A stretch of 64,000 nucleotides of DNA. Source: Arthrobacter sp. StoSoilB5 (lineage in GTDB: Bacteria; Actinomycetota; Actinomycetes; Actinomycetales; Micrococcaceae). This document shows positions 19,508 through 29,124 of the stretch, piece after piece; the stretch's first letter is position 1, and each line of letters starts with the position of its first letter. The position numbers and the translations under genes are program-made. Where the stretch lies: assembly GCF_019977235.1 (NCBI RefSeq), contig NZ_AP024646.1, forward strand, positions 2,046,001 to 2,110,000. The letters run 5' to 3'. The notes beneath the pieces were generated by a model. The model saw only the letters and a program-made list of their open reading frames with translations. It was not told where the DNA came from and did not search any database.

Positions 19508-21667
19508 CTACTGAACGCTTCCTCTGTGCTCCTCTTGGGCAACCAGTTCGGTCATCCAGGGTCTGTGCCCATGATGGAGCGTCATTCCCTCCGGGAGCCC
19601 TTGGACTGTCGCAACGGAGTTGGCGATGTCGATAGTGATCCGGCCTCCGGCGACGGGCACGTTGGTGATGTTGAGGTCGCCGAAAGACGTCGGCAGGGCG
19701 GGATCCAGCCACAGGCTACCCCGGGAAACGTGCGCGTCGTACCGCATCAGGCTCGTGATCAATCTGATGGGTGTGGTCGCAGCCCAGGCCTGGGGTGAGC
19801 AGGCCGTTGGATACGGCACTGGTGCGGCGAGAAGATCTCGGTTGAAGCCACAAAACAGCTCAGGTAGTCGGCCCTCGGTGTACTCGGCCGCCTCGAAGAG
19901 TGCTGTGGCTATGCGCTGTGCCTCGGCCACGAAGCCGTAGCGGATGAGGCCGGCCGCGATGATGGCGTTGTCGTGCGGCCACACGGAGCCGTTGTGGTAG
20001 CTGACGGGGTTGTAAGCGCCCATATCGCTGGCCAGAGTTCGCACGCCCCAGCCGCTGAACATCTCCGGGGACATGAGCCGTTCGGCCACCAGGGGCGCCT
20101 TTTCTTCGTCCACGATTCCGTGCCACAGGCATTGCCCCATGTTTGACGCACACGCGTCAACCTGTCGTTTCTTGCCGTCCAGGGCGACGGCGTAGTACCC
20201 GCGATCCGGCATCCAAAACTCTTCGTTGAACCTTTTCTTCAGGTGGCTCGCCCTGTCGGCGAGTTCCGCGCCCAAAGCCGCATCACCGGCGTCGTAAGCC
20301 ATCCACGCACGCGAGAGGTAGGCCGTGTACACCAAGGCCTGGACCTCGCAGAGCGCGATGGGTGGCTCGGCGAGACGTCCGTCCTCGAAGTTGACGCCGT
20401 CCCACGAATCCTTCCAGCCTTGGTTGATCAACCCCCTGTCGTTCAGGCGCTCGTACTCGACGAATCCGTCTCCATCCTTGTCGCCGTAGTCCCGGATCCA
20501 GGCAAGGGCACGGTCGGCGTGGGGCAATAGGGCGGCGATGGTCTCTTTGGCGAATCCCCAGCGACTAACCGTTGCGAGCAGCATGACGAACAGCGGGGTC
20601 GCGTCAACACTGCCGTAGTAGACGCTTTTGCCGCCCAGGGAAAGCCCGCTGGAGACATCGAGCCTGACTTCGTGCAGGATCTTTCCTGGTTCCTCTTCGC
20701 TCATGGCATCAACCACCCTTCCCTGATGATGTGCCAGCGTCTGCAAGGTTCCCAAGGCCAAGGATGGATCCACCGGCAGAGCCATGAGGGATGCCCAGAG
20801 GGAGTCGCGGCCAAACAGGGTCATGAACCAGGGCGCCCCGGCGGCCACCACCACGCGGTCGGGATGGTCCGGGTCCTCGATGCGAAGGGCGCCAAGGTCG
20901 TCGTAACTGCGCCGCAGCGTCCGTTCGATGGAGCGGTTTCCCACCTTCAGCACGGGGATGTTCGCCACCCACTGCTGGTGGCGTCGGTCCCGGGGGGACA
21001 ATTCGCCGCCGTCAGAATGCCCGAAGGATGCTGATGCGGTGGAGCTTCCGGCCCCAGGCGTGACCGTTAGGACCGTACTCCAGTGGCTGCGCGGTGGGAC
21101 AACTACCCGGAAAGTAATCGCCTCCGCTGTAATACTTGCCCTGCTGGCACGGACCGTGACGCCCTTCCGCAGGTCCTGCCACGCGGCCTGAATACTGAGC
21201 GTGTCTCCGTCGACGTTGCGGGTTTCGTCCCAGCGCCGCTGGAGCCGTGCCTCTTTAACTTCGAAAAGATCGGCAAAATCTGCCTCGACTATCACGGAAA
21301 TAATGCACTCGGCGGGGTCCAAGGAGTGGTTTCGAATGGTGACCTGCTCCTGAACGCCGGCGCCGAGCTCGCGGAGCCTTTCTACGATCAGGGGGCTGTC
21401 GGCATGCCCATCGGAGCGGGGAACACGTCCGACGAACAGCCCTCGGTATGGCTCCTTCGTCTCAGCTGCAAGTGGCTCCAGCGGCTTGCCATTAACTGTC
21501 AGTCTCCACCCAGAGAGAATTCGGGTGTCCTGAAAGAACAGGCCATGGGGTTGTTCCGAGTAGATGTCCCCGTTGGGGGAGGAAATGCAGAATGATGATC
21601 CCTCCACCAGGGTGAGTGCGCCGGGACCCAACGAACCAGCTGCTGTATCTGCATTCCACCCAGCCAT
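19508..21667 (-). CDS. glycogen-debranching-type amylo-alpha-1,6-glucosidase family protein
   Basis: This 719-aa protein has the N-terminal glycogen debranching domain (residues about 15-215; signature GLFFQDTRILSGWRL) and a C-terminal (alpha/alpha)6-barrel glycoside hydrolase domain. The barrel carries GAPWFMTLFGRDSLWAS, WKDSWDG and SVWPHDNAIIAAG, which contain the acidic active-site candidates. Related proteins act on alpha-glucans, trehalose-like or sucrose-like substrates; the exact substrate is uncertain. ATG 21667 is chosen over the longer frame from 21814 because a strong SD (GGAGGG) lies 5-6 nt upstream. It is a single gene, divergent in function from its neighbours, with a 300-bp degenerate stretch downstream. 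Confidence 0.85.
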   Translation of the reverse strand: MAGWNADTAAGSLGPGALTLVEGSSFCISSPNGDIYSEQPHGLFFQDTRILSGWRLTVNGKPLEPLAAETKEPYRGLFVGRVPRSDGHADSPLIVERLRELGAGVQEQVTIRNHSLDPAECIISVIVEADFADLFEVKEARLQRRWDETRNVDGDTLSIQAAWQDLRKGVTVRASRASITAEAITFRVVVPPRSHWSTVLTVTPGAGSSTASASFGHSDGGELSPRDRRHQQWVANIPVLKVGNRSIERTLRRSYDDLGALRIEDPDHPDRVVVAAGAPWFMTLFGRDSLWASLMALPVDPSLALGTLQTLAHHQGRVVDAMSEEEPGKILHEVRLDVSSGLSLGGKSVYYGSVDATPLFVMLLATVSRWGFAKETIAALLPHADRALAWIRDYGDKDGDGFVEYERLNDRGLINQGWKDSWDGVNFEDGRLAEPPIALCEVQALVYTAYLSRAWMAYDAGDAALGAELADRASHLKKRFNEEFWMPDRGYYAVALDGKKRQVDACASNMGQCLWHGIVDEEKAPLVAERLMSPEMFSGWGVRTLASDMGAYNPVSYHNGSVWPHDNAIIAAGLIRYGFVAEAQRIATALFEAAEYTEGRLPELFCGFNRDLLAAPVPYPTACSPQAWAATTPIRLITSLMRYDAHVSRGSLWLDPALPTSFGDLNITNVPVAGGRITIDIANSVATVQGLPEGMTLHHGHRPWMTELVAQEEHRGSVQ

Positions 21668-21826
21668 GCCGGCCCTCCAAGAAATCGATGCCTGGCACTC
21701 GTCCCTGAAGTTAGGCCGCGGACGGCGATGCCATCTCTCAAAAGACGCTACGCCTGCCCTCGTTCGAATGCCAGAGCGCGGACAATGGCGTGTGCCTGAG
21801 TCGCGGATCAGCATCGCGCCCAGCCT

Positions 21827-22039
21827 CTAGTCCCATTTCCGGGCTGTGAACCATTTGGCAGGGAATCCATTCACGGCCGGCATCAAGCTTCCCTCCGTTA
21901 TGTATTGTGTTTTTCGTTCGGGGTGGGATCTGAGCCCCGCGTTGATGGTGAACCACCATCCGCTTTGGGGGCAGTGTTCCCCGGTGCGGACAGTGGAATC
22001 GGGGTTGCTGGCGATGGACGTGGTATTTCGTCGTTTCAT
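21827..22039 (-). CDS. small conserved protein with CPxSGWW motif
   Basis: This 70-aa protein has the pattern RTGEHCPQSGWW, followed by a short basic strand and GSLMPAVNGFPAKWF. The arrangement (TG-x-x-CP-x-SG-W, then a GxxMP-x-x-x-G-x-PA-x-W tail) is shared with small uncharacterised bacterial proteins I recall but cannot name. ATG 22039 is preceded by AAGGAG at 8-nt spacing. It begins 28 bp after the acetolactate synthase stop on the same strand and may be its operon partner. Confidence 0.6.
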   Translation of the reverse strand: MKRRNTTSIASNPDSTVRTGEHCPQSGWWFTINAGLRSHPERKTQYITEGSLMPAVNGFPAKWFTARKWD

Positions 22040-22067
22040 CGGGTGACTCCTTCTTCGACGATGTTGT

Positions 22068-23873
22068 TCACGCGTCGTCCCCCTCGTTGAACAGCGGCCG
22101 CACGTCTTTCGCGGCCATGATCTGGTCATTGCTTGTACCAGCGGCGACCATGGGCCACACCAAGGCTTGGTCGCTCACGACGAAGTCAATCACCACAGGC
22201 CGATCGTTGATGGAACGGGCTTGTTCGATGACGGAGTGAAGATCTTCCGCTCGTTCGCACCGTAACGCCGCACAGCCAAGGGCCTCAGCGAGGAGGACGA
22301 AGTCCGGAACGCGCTGCCGGTGTGTGCCCAGGTCCACCTGGGTGAATCGTTCGTCGTAGTGGATGGCCTGAAGCTGTCGGACCATGCCCAGCATGCCGTT
22401 GTTGATGATGGCTACTTTTATCGGGATGCCCTCGATGGCAGCCGTAGCCAGTTCCCGGCCGGTCATTTGAAAGCAGCCATCGCCGTCGATGGCCCAGACT
22501 TCGCGTTCGGGGAAGGCTAGTTTCGCCCCCATTGCGGCCGGGACCGCGTAACCCATCGTGCCGAGGCCGCCTGAGTTCAACCACGTTCGGGGCTGCTCGA
22601 ATTCAATGTGATGAGCGGCCCACATCTGGTGCTGCCCCACGCCAGCTGCGTAGATGGTGTCGGATCCCGTAGCCCTGCCGATGGTTTCAATGACGAGTTG
22701 AGGTGCCATGAGTGGCCCGGCGCTGGACTCGTACCCCGTGGGATATGAGGCCCGGGTGCTGTCGAGGAAAGTGCGCCATGCGGCGAGCTCGGGCCTTGGG
22801 GAAGTTACGCGATCGAAGGCAAGTGCCTTCAGAAGCGCACGAAGAACTTCCCTGCAGTCGCCGACAATTCCGACGTCGGCCCGGCGGTTCTTTCCAATTT
22901 CGGCAGGGTCGATGTCAATGTGCAGGACCCGGGCTGTGGGGGCAAAGGACTCAGGACGGCCGGTGACCCTGTCGTCGAAACGAGCCCCGAGCGCGATCAG
23001 CAGATCGCTGCGCTGCATCGCAGCCACGGCGGCCACGGATCCGTGCATTCCAGGCATGCCGTAATGCAGGGGGTGGCTGTCGGGAAATGCGCCCCTGGCC
23101 ATGAGGGTCGTGACGACCGGGATCCCCGTGAGTTCTGCCAGTTCCAAGAGTTGGCGAGAGGCCTGGGCCTTGATGACGCCGCCGCCGACATAGAGGACCG
23201 GGGACTCCGCGCAGTTGATCAGCTCCGTCGCTTCACGGATTTTGGACTGCGGGGGTGAGGTGGGGACCGAGTAGCCTGGCAGATCCACGACCGGAGGCCA
23301 GTTAAATTCGGTTGATTCCTGTAGCACGTCCTTGGGAATGTCGACCACGACCACGCCGGGCCGACCGCTGGCCGCGACGTGGAAAGCCTCGGCCAGCGCC
23401 CTGGGAATTTCGCTTGCCTCAGTGACATGGAACCCATGTTTTGTCACTGACATCGTCATACCGATGATGTCCGCTTCCTGGAAGGCATCCTTGCCGATCA
23501 AGGAACTGCTGACTTGCCCGGTGATGGCGACGACGGGGACCGAATCCATGTGGGCATCGGCCAAAGGAGTAAGCAGGTTTGTCGCTCCAGGTCCTGATGT
23601 GGCCATGCAAACGCCCACCCGCCCACTTGCTTGGGCATAGCCGGCGGCGGCGTGCCCGGCATCCTGCTCGTGGCGGACAAGAATGTGCCTCACACGGGAG
23701 GACTGCATTAATGGATCGTAGACCGGTAGGATGGCGCCGCCGGGGATTCCGAAGACGATGTCCACCCCTAACGCCTCGAGTGCCCAGACAACGGAATCGG
23801 CCCCCGTGCCCTGCCGCGGCAGGTTACGGGTTTGTGCTGGCTGTGAGTCGACGAGCTGTGCCGAGACGGTCAT
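22068..23873 (-). CDS. ilvB: acetolactate synthase large subunit
   Basis: This 601-aa ThDP enzyme joins two pyruvates, or pyruvate and 2-oxobutyrate. It has the catalytic Glu motif ([15 protein letters not shown], about residue 65), the AHAS-specific [13 protein letters not shown] and TKH segments (about 130-150), the FAD/Rossmann middle domain, and the ThDP motif [15 protein letters not shown]. The PDH-like TPP fold and the full family length are intact. No ilvN regulatory subunit or ilvC lies nearby. It follows the E1/transketolase-like gene by 121 bp on the same strand, so it probably serves the catabolic island rather than branched-chain amino acid synthesis. Paralogues such as glyoxylate carboligase differ at the Glu motif, which favours AHAS. 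Confidence 0.9.
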   Translation of the reverse strand: MTVSAQLVDSQPAQTRNLPRQGTGADSVVWALEALGVDIVFGIPGGAILPVYDPLMQSSRVRHILVRHEQDAGHAAAGYAQASGRVGVCMATSGPGATNLLTPLADAHMDSVPVVAITGQVSSSLIGKDAFQEADIIGMTMSVTKHGFHVTEASEIPRALAEAFHVAASGRPGVVVVDIPKDVLQESTEFNWPPVVDLPGYSVPTSPPQSKIREATELINCAESPVLYVGGGVIKAQASRQLLELAELTGIPVVTTLMARGAFPDSHPLHYGMPGMHGSVAAVAAMQRSDLLIALGARFDDRVTGRPESFAPTARVLHIDIDPAEIGKNRRADVGIVGDCREVLRALLKALAFDRVTSPRPELAAWRTFLDSTRASYPTGYESSAGPLMAPQLVIETIGRATGSDTIYAAGVGQHQMWAAHHIEFEQPRTWLNSGGLGTMGYAVPAAMGAKLAFPEREVWAIDGDGCFQMTGRELATAAIEGIPIKVAIINNGMLGMVRQLQAIHYDERFTQVDLGTHRQRVPDFVLLAEALGCAALRCERAEDLHSVIEQARSINDRPVVIDFVVSDQALVWPMVAAGTSNDQIMAAKDVRPLFNEGDDA

Positions 23874-23994
23874 CAGTTAGAACCTCTTGTTTTCAAGAAT
23901 GACACCGGCGCGCTCCAGGGAGTGTGCCAAGTCCGCTTGGTGCAGGTGGCGGCCGCTAATGACGATGTTCCGCTGTGTGTTTTCATTGCTATCT

Positions 23995-26400
23995 TTATTT
24001 CGTCTGGGTTCGAGGGGGTATTCGGGAACCGTCGTAGCCGGTGATGTCCAAGGCCGCAGAGACTATTGAGTCCGTGTCGATTTCGTGGAGCCTGTAGGCG
24101 TCGGACAGGTCACTGGATTGGCCGAACTCGGTCACTCCGAGGCACCGGATAGGGTCGCCGCGGAGTCCTGCGAGGAAGGAAAGAGTGTGCGGGTGGCCAT
24201 CCAGGACGGTGACCAACGGGGTTCTCCTGGACGGTGGGAAAAGAATGTCCGCGATGCCGCTTCGGTTGCTCGTCCCCACTTTGCCTCGCTCTTGGAGGGC
24301 ACGGAACACCAGATCAGGGCTTGTGAGGCAGACGACACCTGCCCGTACTCCGAATTCTTCCAACCTGCTGGCCGCAGCCATGACCTCGGGCATGATGGCC
24401 CCGACTCCTACGAGCGTGACTTCTTCAGCAGGAGCAGAAACAAGCCGATAGCCGCCTGCCACCGCGTGAGCTCGACGTCGTTCGAGCAGTACTGGGTCTT
24501 CAGGAAGGGCAGCGAGGCTCTGATCAAGGGGCCGCGTCGTCAACCTGAAATAGGCGGAGGTTCCCTCGGGTTTGCCGATGGCTGCCATCGCCTGGAGCAT
24601 GCACCACTCCAAATCCTGGGCGAATGCCGGTTCCCACGCGACACACCCGGGCTGCTCAAGACCGATTGACGGAGTGGTGATTGACTGGTGGGCCCCACCT
24701 TCGGGGGCAAGTGTTACGCCGGACGGGGTGCCAACCAGAATCGATTGACCGCCGGCGTAGATTCCGTAGGACCAAGGTTCGAGTGCCCTGGAGACAAAGG
24801 GATCGTAGATTGTAGCGATGGGGATCAGCGGCTGACCCCAGCGGCTCCACGTCGCTCCCAGTTCCCCTGCCATGCAGACGAGGTTCACCTCCGCGATGCC
24901 AAGTTCGATGTGCTGCCCGGTAACGCGTTCGGACCATTTCAGTACCCGCTCGGCATCGTCGGCGAACCAGTCCCGGCGATCATTGACAGCCCATACACCG
25001 GTTTTGTTGATCCACCCGCCCAGGTTGGTCGAAGACGCCACGTCAGGGCTGCAGGTCACTATCCGCTTCGCCACCTCGGGGGCAGCACGATGGATGTCGG
25101 AGAGGAATCGTCCCAAAGCCGCCTGTGTCGAAATCGTCTGCTTGTAATGCCACGGAAGCTCCTTGGGAACTTCTTCGCTGGACGGTATCGAATACGATGG
25201 GCGCCGCACTGCCTCGGCACGTTTGAGGCAGAGCGCCGCCTCTCGGCTCGAAGGGTCGAAGCGCTGCCACGGCTCCTCAAGCGAGACGCCGGACTGCTCC
25301 GCCAAAATGCGCATTTGTCCTTCGGTGAGCAGTGCCGAGTGGTTGTTCGGATGCCCTTCGGTGGCCAGGCCTTTGCCTTTTACGGTGTAGGCAAAGATCA
25401 CTGTGGGACGGTGGTCGTCCACTGCCGCGTATGTGTCCAGCAGCAGGCCGATGTCGTGCCCGCCAAGGTCGCGAAGCGATGCGGCGAGCTCAGCGTCGCT
25501 GAGTTCGTCCAGCAGCTGCTGAACAGACTCGTTGTTTCGGTTGGCCAAAAGGCGCGTGCGTACTTCGGGCCGCGGGCTGCGGAGGATGCGTTGGTACTCT
25601 TCGTTGGGCATCGATTCGAGGAGTTGGCGGAATGCCTCGCCGCCGGGCCGCTCGAATATTTCCGAGATGGCGCGGCCCCACTTGCAGGTCATGACTTGCC
25701 AACCAGCGGCGGAGAACATTCCTTGGAGTCGTTGGATTTGCATCTCCGGCACCACCCTGTCCAGGGACTGGCGGTTGAGATCAACAATCCAGAGGAGTTC
25801 GCCGAGCTTGGAGACGGACGGGTCGGCAACGGCTTCCCAAATGGCACCTTCGTCCAACTCGGCGTCGCCCAACAGGCTGATGAACCGACCGGCGCGGTGC
25901 GTGTCAGGGAAACGATCACGGATATACCGGTGAGCGAGGGCGGCCCACAAGGGGGCCGTGGCACCAATCCCAACAGAGCCGGTGGAGAAATCGACAGTGT
26001 CCGGGTCTTTCTGCCGGCTCGGGTAGCTCTGGAGTCCGCCCTTCTCCCGGAGCCGGGGTAGGTACGCAGCGTCCAGTTCACCAAGCAGATAGTTAATGGC
26101 ATGGAGTACAGGGGAGGAGTGCGGCTTCACTGACACTCGGTCGAGGTTGGTCAACTCTGCGAACCAGAGCGACGTCATGATATCCACCATCGACGCGCTG
26201 GAGGCCTGATGGCCACCTACTTTTACTCCGGAAGGGTTGGGCCTACCCCGATTGGCAGCGTCGACGATAGCTGTCGAGGTCCAAAGAACCCGCTGAGCGA
26301 TGGAGCGCAGGAGGCTTTCGTCCACGGCCTTCCCGGGCGACTCCGAGGCTGGGAGCGCGGTAGTGAAGTCTCCGTTGGTCTGCTGGTGGGTTTGCGTCAC
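23995..26400 (-). CDS. homodimeric PDH-E1/transketolase-like ThDP enzyme
   Basis: This protein of about 801 aa resembles the AceE-type pyruvate dehydrogenase E1 and transketolases. A ThDP-binding GDAELDEG...N-x-QSLD motif lies around residues 185-220. An N-terminal GGHQASSASMVDIMTSLWF region precedes it, and a transketolase-type C-terminal domain with GVGAIMPEVMAAASRL follows. It is shorter than AceE (about 890-920 aa), and no lipoyl E2 or E3 gene is nearby, so a true PDH role is doubtful. Transfer or oxidation of a 2-oxoacid or ketol in this pathway is an inference. GTG 26400 (A/G-rich SD) is preferred over 26496. The operator at 26712-26742 is probably its promoter region. Confidence 0.8.
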   Translation of the reverse strand: MTQTHQQTNGDFTTALPASESPGKAVDESLLRSIAQRVLWTSTAIVDAANRGRPNPSGVKVGGHQASSASMVDIMTSLWFAELTNLDRVSVKPHSSPVLHAINYLLGELDAAYLPRLREKGGLQSYPSRQKDPDTVDFSTGSVGIGATAPLWAALAHRYIRDRFPDTHRAGRFISLLGDAELDEGAIWEAVADPSVSKLGELLWIVDLNRQSLDRVVPEMQIQRLQGMFSAAGWQVMTCKWGRAISEIFERPGGEAFRQLLESMPNEEYQRILRSPRPEVRTRLLANRNNESVQQLLDELSDAELAASLRDLGGHDIGLLLDTYAAVDDHRPTVIFAYTVKGKGLATEGHPNNHSALLTEGQMRILAEQSGVSLEEPWQRFDPSSREAALCLKRAEAVRRPSYSIPSSEEVPKELPWHYKQTISTQAALGRFLSDIHRAAPEVAKRIVTCSPDVASSTNLGGWINKTGVWAVNDRRDWFADDAERVLKWSERVTGQHIELGIAEVNLVCMAGELGATWSRWGQPLIPIATIYDPFVSRALEPWSYGIYAGGQSILVGTPSGVTLAPEGGAHQSITTPSIGLEQPGCVAWEPAFAQDLEWCMLQAMAAIGKPEGTSAYFRLTTRPLDQSLAALPEDPVLLERRRAHAVAGGYRLVSAPAEEVTLVGVGAIMPEVMAAASRLEEFGVRAGVVCLTSPDLVFRALQERGKVGTSNRSGIADILFPPSRRTPLVTVLDGHPHTLSFLAGLRGDPIRCLGVTEFGQSSDLSDAYRLHEIDTDSIVSAALDITGYDGSRIPPRTQTK

Positions 26401-26492
26401 GGTTTGGTCTTTCTTTCTTCTTGACTTTGGTCTTGAGTCCGACGGCGGTGCGGCAGCGCACCTATGCGCCGGTGCCGCGGTCGGGGGGTAGC

Positions 26493-26699
26493 TCACGGAG
26501 CAGTACCAGAGGTGGACTTCTCCCGAAGCGGTTCCATCGTCAGGCTTCTGCCTGTGATGCAGTCGTACGAAGGCGACAGCGGATAGGCCTGCCTGACCCT
26601 CGGGTTATGGTGCCTGGTCGTTCCGCTGCCATCAGGGCAAACCACACCAACCGCGGCCAAAGCGAGCATCGCGTTGAACGAAAATTCTCCGTCTTTCAT
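26493..26699 (-). CDS. possible leader ORF between operator and E1/transketolase gene
   Basis: A 68-codon frame starts 13 bp downstream of the operator pair at 26712-26742. It has SD-like GGAAAG at about 8 nt before ATG 26699 and ends 93 bp before the next start. The product has a short hydrophobic run (NAMLALAAVGVV) and no recognised family. It may be a translated leader or chance; the spacing and SD favour real translation. Confidence 0.35.
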   Translation of the reverse strand: MKDGEFSFNAMLALAAVGVVCPDGSGTTRHHNPRVRQAYPLSPSYDCITGRSLTMEPLREKSTSGTAP

Positions 26700-26711
26700 C
26701 TTTGCATCTTT

Positions 26712-26742
26712 CCGGATATCGGTTTGCTACTGCTAATTGCGG
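26712..26742. promoter_or_regulatory. tandem IclR-type operator, E1/acetolactate synthase promoter
   Basis: CCGGATATCGG (26712-26722) and a weaker GCTAATTGCGG (26732-26742) lie exactly 20 bp apart. The first is a good CCG-N5-CGG palindrome shared with sites at 26946, 31283, 50747, 50767 and 51023. Binding by one of the three IclR proteins is inferred. Confidence 0.6.
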
Positions 26743-26945
26743 AACTTGACTAAGTTCACTCCCCGGAGAGTGTGATGTCAAGAGGGGGCCGGCGCGGAAG
26801 GGGGTGCGCGTCCATGCGGCCTGGGCGCCGTCGCATATCGCTGGCCTGCGGGATTCCTCACTTACGAACATCGCAGATGCTTGGCACTGCAACCCCGAAT
26901 GTGTCCCCACTTGACACCGAGCCAATATGCTTGAGACGCTGTAAA

Positions 26946-26976
26946 CCGATATGCGGTTCAACATAGCGCTATGCGG
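26946..26976. promoter_or_regulatory. tandem IclR-type operator upstream of iclR copy 1
   Basis: CCGATATGCGG (26946-26956) and GCGCTATGCGG (26966-26976) are 20 bp apart and end just before the SD of the regulator gene (GGAGG, 26980-26984). A perfect palindrome CATAGCGCTATG overlaps the second site. The position predicts autoregulation. Confidence 0.65.
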
Positions 26977-26992
26977 AATGGAGGTGAAAAGC

Positions 26993-27808
26993 GTGAGTGA
27001 ATCAACTAATCGCCCGGAGGGGGCGCGGAGGGGTTCTTTGCAGTCGGTGGAGCGGGCTGTGAGTGTGTTGGATTGTTTTGGGCCTGGTACGCCGAGTCTG
27101 GGGGCGGCGGAGATGGCGCGGCGGTTGGGGTTGGGTAAGACGGTGGTGTTCCGGATTGCCCAGACGTTGGCTGCTGCGGGGTTCCTGGAGCGGGAGGCGG
27201 ATGGGAGGTACCGGATCGGGTTGCATGCGTTCGAGGTGGGCAGTCTGTATCCGTTGCACCGGGCGTTGGAGGAAGCTGCGATGGGGCCGATGCGTGCGTT
27301 GGCTGCGCGGACGGCGCACACGGTGTATCTGGGTGTGCTGCATGGCCGGCACATCACGTACCTCTCCGCTGTGGAGGCTCCTGGCCCGATTCAGATCCGG
27401 GCGACCCCTGGGACCCGGACCTATGCCCATACCACCGCGATGGGCACGATCCTGCTGGCACACATGCCGCCGGAGGAAGCCCGGGAGTTGCTCTCGCGTG
27501 AGCCGTTGGAGCGTCTCTCACCAAACACTGTCACCGATGTTGAGGCGATCATGGCCCGCCTGGAACGTGCCCGGGAGGCCGGGTATGCAATGAACAGCGG
27601 GGAACACTACGAGATGGTCGGTTCCATCGCCGCCCCGGTACTTGGCCCCTTGGGACGCCCGGTGGCCGCGGTCAGTAACGGCTTCGCGATCGGTTTGGTC
27701 AGCGCCACCGAACTGCAGGAAATGACCCACGACGTGATCCACTGCGCCGCCGAGCTCAGCAGCGCCTTCATCCGGCAAGACAACCACGACCTGAGGAAAG
27801 TACTTTGA
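26993..27808 (+). CDS. IclR-family regulator, copy 1
   Basis: This 271-aa regulator has an N-terminal winged helix (SLQSVERAVSVLDCFGPG, then SLGAAEMARRLGLGKTVVFRI) and the C-terminal IclR effector domain (residues about 90-265, with AMGTILLAHMPPEEAREL). IclR proteins bind as dimers or tetramers and respond to a small ligand in this domain. GTG 26993 is chosen because GGAGG lies 8 nt upstream; the frame is open from 26951. From residue 8 onward it is identical to the copy on the opposite strand at 39492-40292. Its TGA overlaps the TTG of the next gene (TTGA), giving an IclR/threonine-synthase-like/M24 operon. Confidence 0.9.
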   Translation: MSESTNRPEGARRGSLQSVERAVSVLDCFGPGTPSLGAAEMARRLGLGKTVVFRIAQTLAAAGFLEREADGRYRIGLHAFEVGSLYPLHRALEEAAMGPMRALAARTAHTVYLGVLHGRHITYLSAVEAPGPIQIRATPGTRTYAHTTAMGTILLAHMPPEEARELLSREPLERLSPNTVTDVEAIMARLERAREAGYAMNSGEHYEMVGSIAAPVLGPLGRPVAAVSNGFAIGLVSATELQEMTHDVIHCAAELSSAFIRQDNHDLRKVL

Positions 27809-29079
27809 AAACCCGATCCAGCAGTGCACCCGAAACGGACGCACGTCCTGCACCTTCCCTTCACATCCGGTGTGTGCGTTGCTCGGCGGACGCCGCCGGC
27901 AACGGTATCTTTGAGGGCTGCCCGGCCTGCCGGCGAGACGGATTCCGGGCCAACTACGAGCTCGACGAGGACCAGTACCCAGCCTTCGTCCCGCCCGTGC
28001 CCGATGACCGGCGTGGCGGGATCTGGCGGTGGCGGGCCAGTCTTCCCCCGCTGGCCCGCGGCCACGAAGTCACCCTCGGTGAGGGCAACACGCCGCTGCT
28101 TGTTATCGACCGTGCCGGGCGCAAGGTTTACCTCAAGGACGAGTCCCAGAACCCGACGTGGTCCCATAAAGACCGGCTCTGCGCCGTGGCTGCATCCCAC
28201 GCAGCCTCCACTGGCGCCAAGGTAACGGTCGTTTCCTCCAGCGGCAACCATGCCCTGTCCGCGGCCGCTTACGCCGCCAGGGCCGGCCTGCCCTGCGTGG
28301 TCATCACCCACGAGGGAATGCCGGCGCCGGTCAGGTCCGCCGTCACGGCGTACGGAGCGCATCTGGTCATCGTGCCCGGGGACCGCCGCTGGGACCTGGT
28401 GGAACGATCGGTCCACGAACTGGGGTGGTACCCGTTCTCGAACTTCACAGCCCCGGCCACCGGTAACCCTGTCGCCGTCGAAGGCTACAAAACGATCGCT
28501 TTCGAACTCGCCGAACAACTCGGCTGGAAAGCCCCGACCTCGGTGATCGTGCCCACCGGATACGCCGAAGCCCTATGCGGAATCTGGCGCGGCTTCAAAG
28601 AGATGCACACCGCCGGGACGATAGGAACCCTTCCCAGGATGATCAGCGTTGAGCCGGCAGTTTCGGCCCCGCTGCACAACAGCCTCGCCCAACAACTAAC
28701 CGACCCGGCCCCCGTTCAAGGCGGCAAGAGCCTGGCCAGTTCCATCAACGTCAAGGTCACCAGCCTTCATGCCCTCATGAGCATCCAGGAATCACAAGGC
28801 CACGCCCTGGCTGTCAGCGAAACGGACATCCTCACCGCACACCACGAACTCGCCAGGCACGGCTTCTACGTTGAAAACGCATCGGCAACCTCTTTCGCCG
28901 GGCTCGCCCAAGCCGAAGCCAGCGGACTGGACCTGGGCGAACACCCCGTACTGATCTCAACCTCCAGCGGCATCAAAGACGCCACCAGCCGCCAGAACAC
29001 GCCCCCGGCAACCCTCGACGGAAGCTGGCAAAGCTTCCTGAACACCATCCCGGACCAGCTACTGCTGCTCTCGGCCTAG
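27805..29079 (+). CDS. threonine-synthase-like PLP enzyme, copy 1
   Basis: This 424-aa fold-type II PLP enzyme resembles threonine synthases and threonine/diaminopropionate ammonia-lyases. An N-terminal zinc ribbon (CVRCSAD, GCPACRR, residues about 13-40) precedes the catalytic core. The Schiff-base Lys is in TWSHKDRL (about residue 118) and the phosphate-binding loop is SSSGNHALSAAAYAARAG. No homoserine-pathway gene is nearby, so elimination or replacement on an amino acid intermediate of the local pathway is more likely than threonine synthesis (inference). TTG 27805 overlaps the iclR stop, with SD GAGGAAAG just upstream. It is identical to the copy at 38221-39495. Confidence 0.85.
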   Translation: MKTRSSSAPETDARPAPSLHIRCVRCSADAAGNGIFEGCPACRRDGFRANYELDEDQYPAFVPPVPDDRRGGIWRWRASLPPLARGHEVTLGEGNTPLLVIDRAGRKVYLKDESQNPTWSHKDRLCAVAASHAASTGAKVTVVSSSGNHALSAAAYAARAGLPCVVITHEGMPAPVRSAVTAYGAHLVIVPGDRRWDLVERSVHELGWYPFSNFTAPATGNPVAVEGYKTIAFELAEQLGWKAPTSVIVPTGYAEALCGIWRGFKEMHTAGTIGTLPRMISVEPAVSAPLHNSLAQQLTDPAPVQGGKSLASSINVKVTSLHALMSIQESQGHALAVSETDILTAHHELARHGFYVENASATSFAGLAQAEASGLDLGEHPVLISTSSGIKDATSRQNTPPATLDGSWQSFLNTIPDQLLLLSA

Positions 29080-29124
29080 AAAACCCCAACCAAACCACAC
29101 AAATAACAGGAGCAATGAAGAATA

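Noticed and set aside
24688-26061. 457-codon rightward frame opposite the E1/transketolase gene
   Set aside because: Antisense shadow; the leftward frame has ThDP motifs and full family length.
26831-26841. TCGCATATCGC as another IclR-type operator
   Set aside because: It resembles the core but has no partner 20 bp away on either side, so it was left out of the promoter list.
27607-28518. 303-codon leftward frame antisense to the PLP enzyme gene (mirrored at 38782-39693)
   Set aside because: It is the shadow of a strongly codon-biased gene. It lacks a family match, crosses gene borders, and its end repeats the iclR antisense.
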